Positions 7,934-15,167 of a stretch of DNA of 43,487 nt are shown one piece after another (within the stretch, counting starts at the first letter, position 1; the number at the start of each line of letters is the position of its first letter). The notes beneath the pieces were generated by a model. It did not search any database, was not told the DNA's origin, and saw only the letters and a list, made by a program, of their open reading frames with translations. The position numbers and the translations under genes were made by a program. The stretch is from JAWLAT01 sp041395325 (lineage in GTDB: Bacteria > Pseudomonadota > Gammaproteobacteria > Xanthomonadales > SZUA-5): positions 1 through 43,487 of the forward strand of contig JAWLAT010000037.1 in assembly GCA_041395325.1 (NCBI GenBank). Direction: 5' to 3'.

Positions 7934-8353
7934 TCAGACGGCTCGGCCCTCATCCTCGAAGGGATTGAGTACATCGACGCCCAGTACTTCGAAGTCTCGC
8001 GTGTTCCGTGTCACCACGGTCAGCCCGTGAACCAGCGCCGTTGCTGCGATCATCGCGTCCTCATTCAGCGTGTTGGATTGTCGATGCATCAGTCTGGCCC
8101 AACGCCGAAAGATGCGCCCGTCCATAGGAATGATGTTGTGGCTGGCGGCGACTTGTTCCAGCCAGACTTCGATGTCGCCCGCCTTGGCCGGGTCCTGATC
8201 TCGAGTCAGCTCGATGCCGGCCTGAATCTCGCCCAGCGTGACCGCCGACAGGAACAGGCAGGCATCGTCAACTGCTTGAAGCCAGGCGAGAACCGCCCCA
8301 TGTGGCTTGCGTCTGCGCAACTCCGAGACCACGTTGGTATCGAGCAGATACAT
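7934..8353 (-). CDS. vapC: VapC/FitB-type PIN-domain toxin
   Basis: 139 residues. PIN-domain RNases of this family cleave tRNA or rRNA when the antitoxin is lost. Acidic metal-binding residues are present: Asp5 in LLDTNVVSE, Glu42 in LGEIQAG, Asp99 in NEDAMIAATA and Asp120 in TRNTRDF. I take ATG at 8353, which shares one base with the antitoxin stop (TGATG); a GTG three bases earlier is also possible. It is the second gene of a two-gene operon. The closing NPF (LNPFED) resembles FitB-like members. Target RNA cannot be told from sequence. Confidence 0.93.
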   Translation of the reverse strand: MYLLDTNVVSELRRRKPHGAVLAWLQAVDDACLFLSAVTLGEIQAGIELTRDQDPAKAGDIEVWLEQVAASHNIIPMDGRIFRRWARLMHRQSNTLNEDAMIAATALVHGLTVVTRNTRDFEVLGVDVLNPFEDEGRAV

Positions 8354-8613
8354 CACGGCTCAAGCTCGGATACCGGCCGTCGCTTGTGGCTGCCGCGGGG
8401 TGGAATGTTCAAGTCTGCGCGGGCCTCATCGCTGAGCAAGAGGGCCTTGAGTGAGGGTCTGGCTGCGGCCTGCAGTCGACGCCATTGCTCGATCGGAACC
8501 AGCACCGCAGCCTCACTGCCGCGACGGGACACGAGCTGCGGTCCCTCATTCAAGCAGGCCTGCAGCATCTCGCTGAAGCGTGCCTTGGCCTCCTGCACGG
8601 GCCAGATAACCAT
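8353..8613 (-). CDS. Phd/YefM-type antitoxin
   Basis: 86 residues, first gene of the toxin-antitoxin operon. Residues 1-55 match the Phd/YefM DNA-binding fold: WPVQEAKARFSEMLQACLNEGPQLVSRRGSEAAVLVPIEQW. The C-terminal third is the likely toxin-binding tail. Such proteins neutralise the toxin and repress their own promoter; a palindrome with a half-site repeat sits just upstream, within the predicted promoter. The stop overlaps the toxin start. Confidence 0.92.
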   Translation of the reverse strand: MVIWPVQEAKARFSEMLQACLNEGPQLVSRRGSEAAVLVPIEQWRRLQAAARPSLKALLLSDEARADLNIPPRGSHKRRPVSELEP

Positions 8614-8628
8614 GGGCCATCTCCAATC

Positions 8629-8673
8629 AGACTAGTCTGCTGACTAGTTTAATGTGGTCCTGGCGTCGATCAA
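8629..8673 (-). promoter_or_regulatory. Promoter and operator of the Phd/VapC operon
   Basis: On the minus strand TTGATC (8673-8668) and TAAACT (8651-8646) form -35 and -10 boxes with 16-bp spacing. AGACTAGTCT (8629-8638) is a perfect palindrome, and its core ACTAGT occurs again at 8643-8648, 12 bases away, overlapping the -10. Two equally spaced sites fit cooperative autorepression by the Phd-type antitoxin. Confidence 0.65.
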
Positions 8674-8758
8674 GTGGGCCTTTCGCGCGATCTGAAAATC
8701 GCCCTCGTGCAATCAGCCGTGATTCCCGATCAGGTGCCCATTCACGAGGATGACCCGA

Positions 8759-9520
8759 TCAGCCGATGCGGCGAGGCTGGTTCAGTTCGTCGCCCCCTGT
8801 GTCAGCGCCCGCTGACTGGTCTCCTGCCGCGTGTCTGGGGTAGCGCCAGGCCAGCCAGGTCAGGACCAGATAGGCGGCCAGTACGAACGGGAAGCACAGG
8901 GTCGCAAGCATGCTCAGCAGGAACACCACAGCGTAGGCATCGTCATTGGCGCTGCGGTCCTCGTCGCGGATACCGGCCATGATCTGAAACACCACGTGCT
9001 CCAGATTCAGCGCCAGCAGGCTGACCACGATCACGCACAAGGGCAGCAGACAGGCGACGATGGTGGCCGGCCAACTCAGCGCCGCGGCGTTGCGCAGGAA
9101 GTGCACGTACAGGGCCACGCGCCAGGTCGCGACCACGCCCAGAAAGGCCACATTGAGCTGCTGCGCCGTCTCCAGCGATGTGAAGCGCTCGACCGGAATT
9201 GCGTAGAGCAGTGCCGGCAACGAGGTCAGGCCGACAAAGACCAGCACCATCGGATAGGACCAGCGAGCGGGTCGCAAGGGCAACACCAACAGATAGACGA
9301 ACAGCGACAGCAGCCCGATGTAGGCCAGCGAACCCAGTCCGGCGTACTGCCAGAGCTCGGCCCGCGGGTGATCCCAATAGCGTCCAATGCCTACCAGCCA
9401 GGTGACTACAAGGACATAGGCCAGCCACGCACGCCGCTGCCGGCGCAGATCGGGTCGCACGGGCTGGAAGGCCAGGAAGCGCAGTTGGGTCCCGAGCAGC
9501 TGGCGGATCAGTTCAAGCAT
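8759..9520 (-). CDS. Polytopic membrane protein, unknown function
   Basis: 253 residues, with about six hydrophobic segments (near 31-47, 61-83, 91-110, 120-145, 155-175, 198-228) and a basic N-terminus (RPDLRRQRRAW), which puts it in the inner membrane. The layout is loosely Yip1-like, but I do not recognise the family. It is the last gene of a leftward three-gene operon, beginning seven bases after the stop of the small membrane protein at 9528. The partners are also unknown. Confidence 0.75.
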   Translation of the reverse strand: MLELIRQLLGTQLRFLAFQPVRPDLRRQRRAWLAYVLVVTWLVGIGRYWDHPRAELWQYAGLGSLAYIGLLSLFVYLLVLPLRPARWSYPMVLVFVGLTSLPALLYAIPVERFTSLETAQQLNVAFLGVVATWRVALYVHFLRNAAALSWPATIVACLLPLCVIVVSLLALNLEHVVFQIMAGIRDEDRSANDDAYAVVFLLSMLATLCFPFVLAAYLVLTWLAWRYPRHAAGDQSAGADTGGDELNQPRRIG

Positions 9521-9527
9521 CGTGCAC

Positions 9528-9914
9528 CTACCATCTCAGGAGCCAGTGCAGCCTTGCGGCGATGAACATCAGGCACAGTGACAGCACGATCGGCCCGGCA
9601 TGGCCGAGCGACGCCTCGCCGCGCATGCGCGCTCGCAAGCCGGCACCCAGCGATATCAGCGCCGTGAGCCAGGTGGCGACGTAGAGCATCGTTACGACGC
9701 GTAGCTCGGTCAGCGCGAATATCGACGTCGCGCGCATCTGCGGCTCACCCGTGGACTGGGAGTCGCCCACGATCCAATGCAGCAGGCTCATGTAGCGACC
9801 CGATGCCAGGCTTTGCTCCGGTAGCGCCTGGTGCACGAGCAGCAGCAGCGCTCCAGCCAGCAGCAGGAAGAGTTGGCTGGTTCGGTTCCATCGCTTTGTC
9901 GTAAGCGCGCTCAT
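9528..9914 (-). CDS. Small membrane protein, unknown function
   Basis: 128 residues from the ATG at 9914. Hydrophobic segments lie near residues 12-30 (SQLFLLLAGALLLLVHQAL), 68-90 and 106-124, so about three membrane passes. The start overlaps the stop of the upstream gene by four bases (ATGA), which shows coupling and fixes this start over longer alternatives. No family recognised. Confidence 0.72.
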   Translation of the reverse strand: MSALTTKRWNRTSQLFLLLAGALLLLVHQALPEQSLASGRYMSLLHWIVGDSQSTGEPQMRATSIFALTELRVVTMLYVATWLTALISLGAGLRARMRGEASLGHAGPIVLSLCLMFIAARLHWLLRW

Positions 9915-10294
9915 TTCAGTGCCAGCACCCGTCTCTCGCGCCAGCATTGGTGCATCCAAGTACTGGGCCCGCGCACCACGCCGTCGATGGCGACTGTCTG
10001 GCGGTTCGCGTCGCCCCAGCTCAGTCGAATCTCGATCTCGACCGGATCCGTGCCGATCCAGACCTGCTGCTCGATCTTCCCCGCCTCGATCTGCGTCGCC
10101 AGTTGCGCAGCCGACCAATCTTCGATCTGACGAATGGCGTCAGACAGCAATTGATAGGCATCAGAGGCGTGCACAGTGACCTTTTCGATCGATTGGGCGC
10201 AATCGCAATCCCCAGTCGCCTCATGTGGACCTGACTTGAAAGAAGTGGCCAAGGCCAAGGGCAGGGATCTGGTGGTGCATTCCAAGCATGTCAT
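9911..10294 (-). CDS. Hypothetical protein, first gene of the leftward operon
   Basis: 127 residues from ATG 10294; an upstream in-frame start at 10378 is possible but would run into the promoter region of the divergent gene. The N-terminal third has four cysteines (MTCLEC, GDCDC). The rest looks like a small alpha/beta domain (EDWSAAQLATQIEAGKIEQQVWIG...VEIEIRLSWGDANRQTVAIDGVV). No family recognised. It is coupled to the small membrane protein that follows, and is divergent from the glycosyltransferase at 10366. Start choice is uncertain. Confidence 0.6.
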   Translation of the reverse strand: MTCLECTTRSLPLALATSFKSGPHEATGDCDCAQSIEKVTVHASDAYQLLSDAIRQIEDWSAAQLATQIEAGKIEQQVWIGTDPVEIEIRLSWGDANRQTVAIDGVVRGPSTWMHQCWRERRVLALK

Positions 10295-10365
10295 GCTGGG
10301 CTGCAACGCGCAGCGTGCTGCGGTCGAGCCGACTACAATCGGCTCAGCCCGAGCTGTGACCGAAC

Positions 10366-11049
10366 GTGCCGCACCCAACCCTCGCCCTGATCATTCCTGT
10401 CGGACCCGGCGACGACAGCTGGATCGCGTTGTTGCCGTGGTTGCGGCAAGCGCAGCTGGACATCGGCGCAGGGTCGCCTCCGCGGGTGATCTTCAGCGCC
10501 TGCGTGCCCAGACCAAGCCGTCCCGAAATCCAGCCAACCTGGGACTGGCTGGTCGGCGAGCCCGGTCGCGCCGCACAGCTCAATCGCGGCGCCGCGGCGG
10601 CCTCGGCCGAATGGTTATGGTTTATGCATGCCGACAGCCGGCCAGCCAAGGACGCGTTGCCGGCGCTGCGTGCCTCGATCGCGGCTCGGCCACAGGCGCT
10701 GCACTGGTTCCCGCTGGCCTTTCACGATGGCTCGCTGCTGACACGACTGAATGCGCTGGGCGCCAACTGGCGCAGCCGTCGCGGGTTGCCTTTCGGTGAT
10801 CAGGGGCTGTGTCTGCGGCGCAGTGATCTGGATCGCCTCGGCGGCTTCGATGTGCACTTCGGTCGCGGCGAGGATTTGGCGCTGGTGGTGCGGGCGAGGC
10901 AGGCCGGCATCGAACTGGCCGAAGTGGCCTCGACCATCAGCACCAGCGCGCGTCGCTATCGTCAGCAGGGTTGGCTGCGCACGACCATCGAGCACTGGTG
11001 GTTGACCCGGCGGATGCTGGCTCGCGCACGACGGTCGCCATCGGCATGA
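10366..11049 (+). CDS. GT-A glycosyltransferase, TIGR04283-like
   Basis: 227 residues. The protein resembles the TIGR04283 group of family-2-type glycosyltransferases: an N-terminal LALIIPV strand, GEPGRAAQLNRGAAAASAEWLWFMHADS (the nucleotide-sugar region with HAD as the DxD equivalent), FGDQGLCLRRSDLDRLGGF and GRGEDLALVVRARQAG. In the family's best-known context such genes sit beside TIGR04282 transferases, as here: the next gene starts in the ATGA overlap. No radical-SAM or arsenosugar gene is present, so the substrate is open. A TACAAT box at 10334-10339 may be the -10 element. Confidence 0.8.
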   Translation: MPHPTLALIIPVGPGDDSWIALLPWLRQAQLDIGAGSPPRVIFSACVPRPSRPEIQPTWDWLVGEPGRAAQLNRGAAAASAEWLWFMHADSRPAKDALPALRASIAARPQALHWFPLAFHDGSLLTRLNALGANWRSRRGLPFGDQGLCLRRSDLDRLGGFDVHFGRGEDLALVVRARQAGIELAEVASTISTSARRYRQQGWLRTTIEHWWLTRRMLARARRSPSA

Positions 11050-11753
11050 GCCAGTCCGAGACGCTGGGTCTGGCGATTTTCGTCAAGACGCCCGGGCTAT
11101 CGCCGTTGAAGACCCGACTGGCGGCGGACCTGCAGCAGCGTGGACTGGATCCGGAGCAGGCCCGGACCCAGGCAACGCGCCTCTATCGCGCCAGTTTGCG
11201 GGCGGTGGAAGCGGCAGTGGCGACTGCACAGCGGCGCTGGCCGCAGCTGCAGCCCTATTATGCCGTCGCCGAAGCCGCCGCGCTGGAACACCCGCGCTGG
11301 CGTCGCTGGCCGCGGCTGTGGCAGGGCGAGGGCGGTCTGGGTGCGCGGCAGGCGGCGATCCACGCGCAACTGTTGCGCCGGCACGCGGCGGCCGTGCTGG
11401 TGGGTTCGGATCTGCCCTGGTTGGGACCGACGCATCTCGATCCGGCGCTGGCGGCCCTGCAGGCCGGCCGCGACTGGGTCATCGGCCCGGGCGTCGACGG
11501 CGGCTATTATCTGCTCGGAGCTCGGCAGGCGCTGAGTGCGGCCAGCTATGAATCGGTGCCCTACAGCAGCCCCGACACGCTGGCGCGACTGCTGGCCGTC
11601 CTGCCTGCAGACGCTGCCATCGACCGGCTGCCGACCCTGCCGGACCTGGACCGACTGGCCGATCTGCCGGCATTGCTGGCGCAGGTGCCGGTAGGTCCGA
11701 ACCGAGTACAACGACGCTTGCTGCGCAAGCTGCGAGCCTGGGAAGCCCCATGA
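11046..11753 (+). CDS. TIGR04282-family nucleotidyl/glycosyltransferase-like protein
   Basis: 235 residues from the ATG at 11046, which overlaps the previous stop (ATGA). Family marks: LAIFVKTPGLSPLKTRLA near the N-terminus (the K.P..G..KTRL pattern), QGEGGLGARQAAI, VLVGSDLPWL and WVIGPGVDGGYYLLG. Members have a GT-A fold and are often paired with TIGR04283 proteins; biochemical function is poorly known. Its stop overlaps the start of the desaturase-like gene, so all three form one operon. Confidence 0.85.
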   Translation: MSQSETLGLAIFVKTPGLSPLKTRLAADLQQRGLDPEQARTQATRLYRASLRAVEAAVATAQRRWPQLQPYYAVAEAAALEHPRWRRWPRLWQGEGGLGARQAAIHAQLLRRHAAAVLVGSDLPWLGPTHLDPALAALQAGRDWVIGPGVDGGYYLLGARQALSAASYESVPYSSPDTLARLLAVLPADAAIDRLPTLPDLDRLADLPALLAQVPVGPNRVQRRLLRKLRAWEAP

Positions 11754-12550
11754 CCCTGGAAGACAGCCGCGTCTGGATCTTTGTCGGCCTCTGGCTGCTG
11801 CTGGCGGTGCTGGAGAGCTTCGCGTCGGCCGGTGGCCGGCAGTCGCCCCGCAGTCTGCGCTGGCGCCGGCATCTTGGCCTGGCCGGACTGTATGTGCTGA
11901 TGCTGCGGATCATCGCGCCCGGTGGCGCCGTGGTGGGAGCAGTTTGGGCAGCGGAGCATCATGCCGGTCTGCTGCAGCAGGTCCAATGGCCGGCCTGGGC
12001 GGGTTGGGCACTGAGCCTGCTGGTGCTGGATCTGGCGATCTACTGGCAGCACCGGATCTTCCATCTGCGGCCGCTGTGGTGGCTGCATGCGGTGCACCAC
12101 AGCGACAACGAGTTCGATCTGAGCACCGGCATCCGCTTCCATCCTTTCGAGATCCTGTTGTCGCTGATCTGGAAGATCTGTGTGGTGGTGGCGTTGGGCG
12201 CGCCGGCTGAAGTGGTCCTGCTCTACGAGATCATCCTCAGCAGCATGGCGCTGTTCACCCATGCCGATGTGCGCCTACCCGAGTCGGTTGATCGGCCGCT
12301 GCGGCGGCTGATCGTCACGCCGAACATGCATCGGATTCACCACTCCACCCGCCAGTACGAGACCGACAGCAACTACGGCAATGCATTGAGCGTGTGGGAC
12401 CGGTTGTTTCGCAGCTACCGGTCGCAGCCCGATCCCGGATTTCAGTTCGGGCTGGAGCGGTGGCGCGCACCCGCCGACCAGCGTCTGGGCCGCCTGCTGG
12501 GTCAGCCCTTCGATGACGAGCCGGGTACCGATCGACTCGATTCGGACTGA
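11750..12550 (+). CDS. Sterol desaturase / fatty acid hydroxylase family protein
   Basis: 266 residues, integral membrane di-iron enzyme. The histidine boxes are complete: HRIFH (101-105), HAVHH (113-117) and HRIHH (194-198), plus His131 in IRFHP. Hydrophobic segments lie near residues 9-26, 42-60, 85-102 and 134-170. Bacterial members hydroxylate or desaturate lipids, carotenoids or hopanoid-like substrates; which one is not readable here. It overlaps the TIGR04282 gene by four bases, so the operon may make or modify a glycolipid; that is inference. Confidence 0.88.
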   Translation: MTLEDSRVWIFVGLWLLLAVLESFASAGGRQSPRSLRWRRHLGLAGLYVLMLRIIAPGGAVVGAVWAAEHHAGLLQQVQWPAWAGWALSLLVLDLAIYWQHRIFHLRPLWWLHAVHHSDNEFDLSTGIRFHPFEILLSLIWKICVVVALGAPAEVVLLYEIILSSMALFTHADVRLPESVDRPLRRLIVTPNMHRIHHSTRQYETDSNYGNALSVWDRLFRSYRSQPDPGFQFGLERWRAPADQRLGRLLGQPFDDEPGTDRLDSD

Positions 12551-12560
12551 GCCCGTAGTG

Positions 12561-12586
12561 CGTCAGCTGAGTCGGCTAAGCTGACG
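12561..12586 (+). terminator. Candidate hairpin terminator after the desaturase gene
   Basis: Perfect 8-bp inverted repeat CGTCAGCT / AGCTGACG with a 10-base loop, 10 bases after the desaturase stop. GCATTCTC follows rather than a T-run. It could also serve as an operator for the next gene, 28 bases on. Confidence 0.4.
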
Positions 12587-12614
12587 GCATTCTCAAGGCT
12601 GCGGGTGGCGCGTC

Positions 12615-12956
12615 ATGGTTCAGTTCATCGTGCAACTGCTGGTCAGCGCCCTGCTGATCATGCTGGTCGGCAACATCGTCAAGGGCATCGTCGTGCGCGA
12701 CATGGGCAGTGCGCTGCTGGCGGCGCTGGTCCTCGGCCTGGTCAATGCGCTGGTACGGCCGCTGGTGGTGCTGCTGACACTCCCTGTGACGTTGCTGACG
12801 CTGGGCCTGTTCCTGTTCGTCATCAATGCGCTCATGCTGTGGCTGAGTTCGGCACTGGTGCCCGGCTTCAAGGTCCGCGGCTTCGTTCCGGCCCTGCTGG
12901 GCAGCCTGCTGTTGAGCCTGCTCAATCTGTTGGTGGCGTGGGCGTTTGGGTTTTGA
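12615..12956 (+). CDS. Phage-holin-4-type (PF04020-like) small membrane protein
   Basis: 113 residues, almost wholly hydrophobic, with four predicted membrane helices. The signature LVNALVRPLVVLLTLPVTLLTLGLFLFVINALMLWL matches the mis-named phage holin family 4 / mycobacterial 4TM group, found widely as lone chromosomal genes and not evidence of a prophage. Function unknown. A heptamer repeat array abuts its stop codon with no gap. Confidence 0.9.
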   Translation: MVQFIVQLLVSALLIMLVGNIVKGIVVRDMGSALLAALVLGLVNALVRPLVVLLTLPVTLLTLGLFLFVINALMLWLSSALVPGFKVRGFVPALLGSLLLSLLNLLVAWAFGF

Positions 12957-12991
12957 GGGCACAGGGCACAGGGCATAGGGCCCAGGGCGCT
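12957..12991 (+). repeat. GGGCNCA heptamer array 2 (5 units)
   Basis: Five 7-bp units (GGGCACA, GGGCACA, GGGCATA, GGGCCCA, GGGCGCT) start at the very next base after the TGA of the holin-family gene, in its sense direction. Confidence 0.8.
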
Positions 12992-13018
12992 CAGGAACGG
13001 GCAGCATTTCGGGACTTC

Positions 13019-13049
13019 GTAGGAGCGTGCCTTGCAAGCAATCCCGCGC
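13019..13049 (+). repeat. REP-like element (GTAGGAGCG type), copy 1
   Basis: Starts GTAGGAGCGTGCCTTGCAAG and continues AATCCCGCGC. It contains a TTGCAA palindromic core and matches the extragenic REP class common in Pseudomonas and Xanthomonadales. A second copy follows 84 bases later; both are trailed by a related tail (GGTCGATTTTCGCC / GTCGGTTTTCGCC), so the repeated unit is longer than the hairpin. Confidence 0.7.
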
Positions 13050-13102
13050 AGACAGGGCCGTTGCCCCTGTGGTCGATTTTCGCCAGGAGGCCCGGATCTT
13101 GT

Positions 13103-13133
13103 GTAGGAGCTTGCCCTGCAAGCGATTGAGCCC
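13103..13133 (+). repeat. REP-like element, copy 2
   Basis: GTAGGAGCTTGCCCTGCAAG followed by CGATTGAGCCC. Same orientation as copy 1, forming a tandem pair in the holin-tag intergenic space. Confidence 0.7.
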
Positions 13134-13245
13134 GGACCGGCAGCTGCGGCGGTTGTCGGTTTTCGCCGAAGGTATCCCCTGTTCCACCAAGCCAAACGCC
13201 GCCGACCACCGATCGTAGCCAAACCTCTTCGAAGGCAACAATCCA

Positions 13246-13782
13246 ATGTCGACCTATTGCAGCGTGGCGCCGGGGCATCCCTGGCATGGGCCCTATCACG
13301 ACAGCGAATACGGCTTTCCCAGCCGCGATGACTCCGTGCTGTTCGAGCGGCTGGTGCTGGAGATCAACCAGGCCGGGTTGTCCTGGCTGACGGTGCTGCA
13401 GAAGCGCGCGGCTTTCCGCAGCGCCTTTGCCGGCTTCGATCTGGACGCCGTGGCGGCCTTTGGTCCGGATGACCGGGCGCGCCTGCTGGCCGACGCCGGC
13501 ATCATCCGCAACCGGCTCAAGGTCGACGCGGTGATTCACAACGCCGGTGTGCTGGTGGGCCTGCGCGAGCGGCATGGCAGTCTGGCCGCCTGGCTGGACA
13601 GCGAGCACCCGCGCGACAAGGCCAGCTGGGTCAAGCTGTTCAAGCAGACACTGCGCTTCACCGGCGGCGAGATCGTGGGTGAGTTTCTGATGAGCCTGGG
13701 TTATCTGCCCGGAGCGCACGCCGAGGACTGCCCGGTGCAGGCGCGGGTGCGCGCCGCGAAACCGCCCTGGCTGCAGGCCTGA
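13246..13782 (+). CDS. tag: DNA-3-methyladenine glycosylase I
   Basis: 178 residues. The enzyme removes 3-methyladenine from alkylated DNA, the first step of base-excision repair. Family marks: YHDSEYGFP, LFERLVLEINQAGLSWLTVLQKR, AGIIRNRLKVDAVIHNA. Zinc-binding ligands match E. coli Tag: Cys5, His18, His158 and Cys162 (GAHAEDC). The catalytic-site glutamate is Glu39. It stands alone on the plus strand after the REP pair; the facing neighbour (pepsin-like protease) ends two bases away, so the two are convergent with no room for a terminator between them. Confidence 0.95.
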   Translation: MSTYCSVAPGHPWHGPYHDSEYGFPSRDDSVLFERLVLEINQAGLSWLTVLQKRAAFRSAFAGFDLDAVAAFGPDDRARLLADAGIIRNRLKVDAVIHNAGVLVGLRERHGSLAAWLDSEHPRDKASWVKLFKQTLRFTGGEIVGEFLMSLGYLPGAHAEDCPVQARVRAAKPPWLQA

Positions 13783-13783
13783 C

Positions 13784-15019
13784 TCACGGCCCGGGGTGGC
13801 GTGCCCGCGCCAGCCGCACGACGCCGAGTTCGTTGACCTGGCGGTCGAAGACCACGAAGTGATCGCACAGCAGGGGCAAGCCCAGCACGCTCTGGCGGGG
13901 CCAGTCCGGCAGCTGGCGCAACAGCATGAACCAGGACTCACCCGGCCGCAGCGCATCGTGTTGCCAGTAGTGCGCCGGGTCCAGCGCCACCCGTACCGTT
14001 TCTCCATCACCGGCATCGAAGTGCAGCCAGAGCGTCGGCCACGGCAGCTGGCTCAGTTCCGGGTCGACCAGCCCCCGCTGCTGCGCCAACGCTGCGGTGG
14101 CGGCATCGATGCGCTCGACCAGCCGCGCATCGATCCGGTTCAAGCCCTCGCGCAGCCCGCTGTAGAGCGAATCCTCCAGCAGGATGAAGCTGCAACCCGT
14201 ATCGATGATGGCGTTGCTGGCGTAGGCCGCGGTCTCGGCCTCGCGCAGTGGCGGCGCCGGCAGCGGCGACTGCTGGTCCACCTGCAGGGCGGTCAGCTGC
14301 ACGTTGTAGTAGCGGTCATGCACCACCGGCAGCGTCTGGACCTCGCCGTGATGGAGATGCGCCAGTTCCTCGCCACCGCCGAGCAGCAGACGACCCTCGT
14401 TGTCCGGATGCGGGCCATCGCGACCATCGACGCGCTTGAGCGCGCGCCGGATCAGCAGGGTGAAGCGATTGCTGACCACCCCATGTTCTTCCAGCGCACT
14501 GAAGGCCGGTACCAGCTGCACCTTGGGCTGAGCGTGCAACTGATGGGTGAAATCGGCTTGAGCGCTGTGCTGCTCATCGAAGGGCCAGGGCCAGCTCTGG
14601 GTGCTCGGTGCGGGCAACAACGAGACGATGTCGTGAGCGTGATCCAGCGCCCGGTAGGCCATGCCCAGAATGCCGTCGGCACCGTGGAAATCGGTGCTTT
14701 CGGCCTCGATCACTGCTAGCTGCGTGTTGGCCAGATGATGACCGGAGGCATCCAGGCGCAGGTCGGTGCAGACCACCGGGCCCACCCAGGCGCCCTGACC
14801 GTAGCTCAGCTGTTGCGCCCAACTGGTCGGATTGAGGCTGCGATCGCGATCCGCCGAGTAGCGGCCGGGCAGCACGGCCAGCGAACTCGATCCGGTGTCG
14901 ATGATCAGCTGCACCGGTGCCGCTTCGCTGCCCAGACTCAGCTGCACCGTGTAGGCCGCCCCGGTCAGATCCAGGCTGATGGGCAGATCGACCCAGTGGC
15001 GTTGGTCGGCTGATTGCAT
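13784..15019 (-). CDS. Pepsin-family (A1) aspartic peptidase
   Basis: 411 residues from ATG 15019. This is a complete two-lobed pepsin fold, the eukaryotic type, rare in bacteria. N-lobe: IIDTGSSSLAV (catalytic Asp41), flap LSYGQGAWVG (Tyr73), ADGILGMAY (113-122). C-lobe: GRLLLGG, YYNVQLTALQVD, IIDTGCSFILL (catalytic Asp273), VLGLPLLCDHFVVFDRQVN (psi-loop and the VFDR motif of pepsins). Both DTG motifs and the flap tyrosine are intact, so activity is expected. No signal peptide follows this ATG. In the same frame upstream, about 15 residues before it, is HHWILLIGCW, like a lipoprotein signal, but no ATG, GTG or TTG there would start it. Divergent from the TacA-type antitoxin. Known bacterial pepsins such as shewasin are single-gene and cytoplasmic. 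Confidence 0.88.
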   Translation of the reverse strand: MQSADQRHWVDLPISLDLTGAAYTVQLSLGSEAAPVQLIIDTGSSSLAVLPGRYSADRDRSLNPTSWAQQLSYGQGAWVGPVVCTDLRLDASGHHLANTQLAVIEAESTDFHGADGILGMAYRALDHAHDIVSLLPAPSTQSWPWPFDEQHSAQADFTHQLHAQPKVQLVPAFSALEEHGVVSNRFTLLIRRALKRVDGRDGPHPDNEGRLLLGGGEELAHLHHGEVQTLPVVHDRYYNVQLTALQVDQQSPLPAPPLREAETAAYASNAIIDTGCSFILLEDSLYSGLREGLNRIDARLVERIDAATAALAQQRGLVDPELSQLPWPTLWLHFDAGDGETVRVALDPAHYWQHDALRPGESWFMLLRQLPDWPRQSVLGLPLLCDHFVVFDRQVNELGVVRLARARHPGP

Positions 15020-15093
15020 GCGATCGGGCCCAGCGGTTTCCTGCGATCGAGTATCCCAGCAGCCGATCAACAGGATCCAGTGATGCGATAGGG

Positions 15094-15135
15094 TGACACT
15101 TGTAGTTGTCAGGACAATGTACGGACGAATAGACT
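15094..15135 (+). promoter_or_regulatory. Operator/promoter of the TacAT pair
   Basis: TTGTCAGGACAA (15106-15117) is an inverted repeat (TTGTC-AG-GACAA) and TGACA (15094-15098) pairs with TGTCA (15107-15111). TTGTCA at 15106-15111 can act as -35, with TAGACT (15130-15135) as -10 at 18-bp spacing, so a bound repressor would cover the promoter. The region also lies upstream of the divergent protease gene and may control both. Confidence 0.5.
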
Positions 15136-15167
15136 GGGTTGTCGCCGAGATCGTGAAGTTCGAAGCA

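Noticed and set aside
8629..8638. AGACTAGTCT as a MetJ box
   Set aside because: MetJ boxes are tandem AGACGTCT. This site has two extra central bases, is in the Phd/VapC promoter and fits autorepression better.
12615..12956. Holin-family gene as a sign of a prophage
   Set aside because: The PF04020 group is chromosomal and no other phage gene is near.
12957..12991. Heptamer arrays as a CRISPR
   Set aside because: Units are 7 bp, contiguous and without spacers; no cas genes are present.
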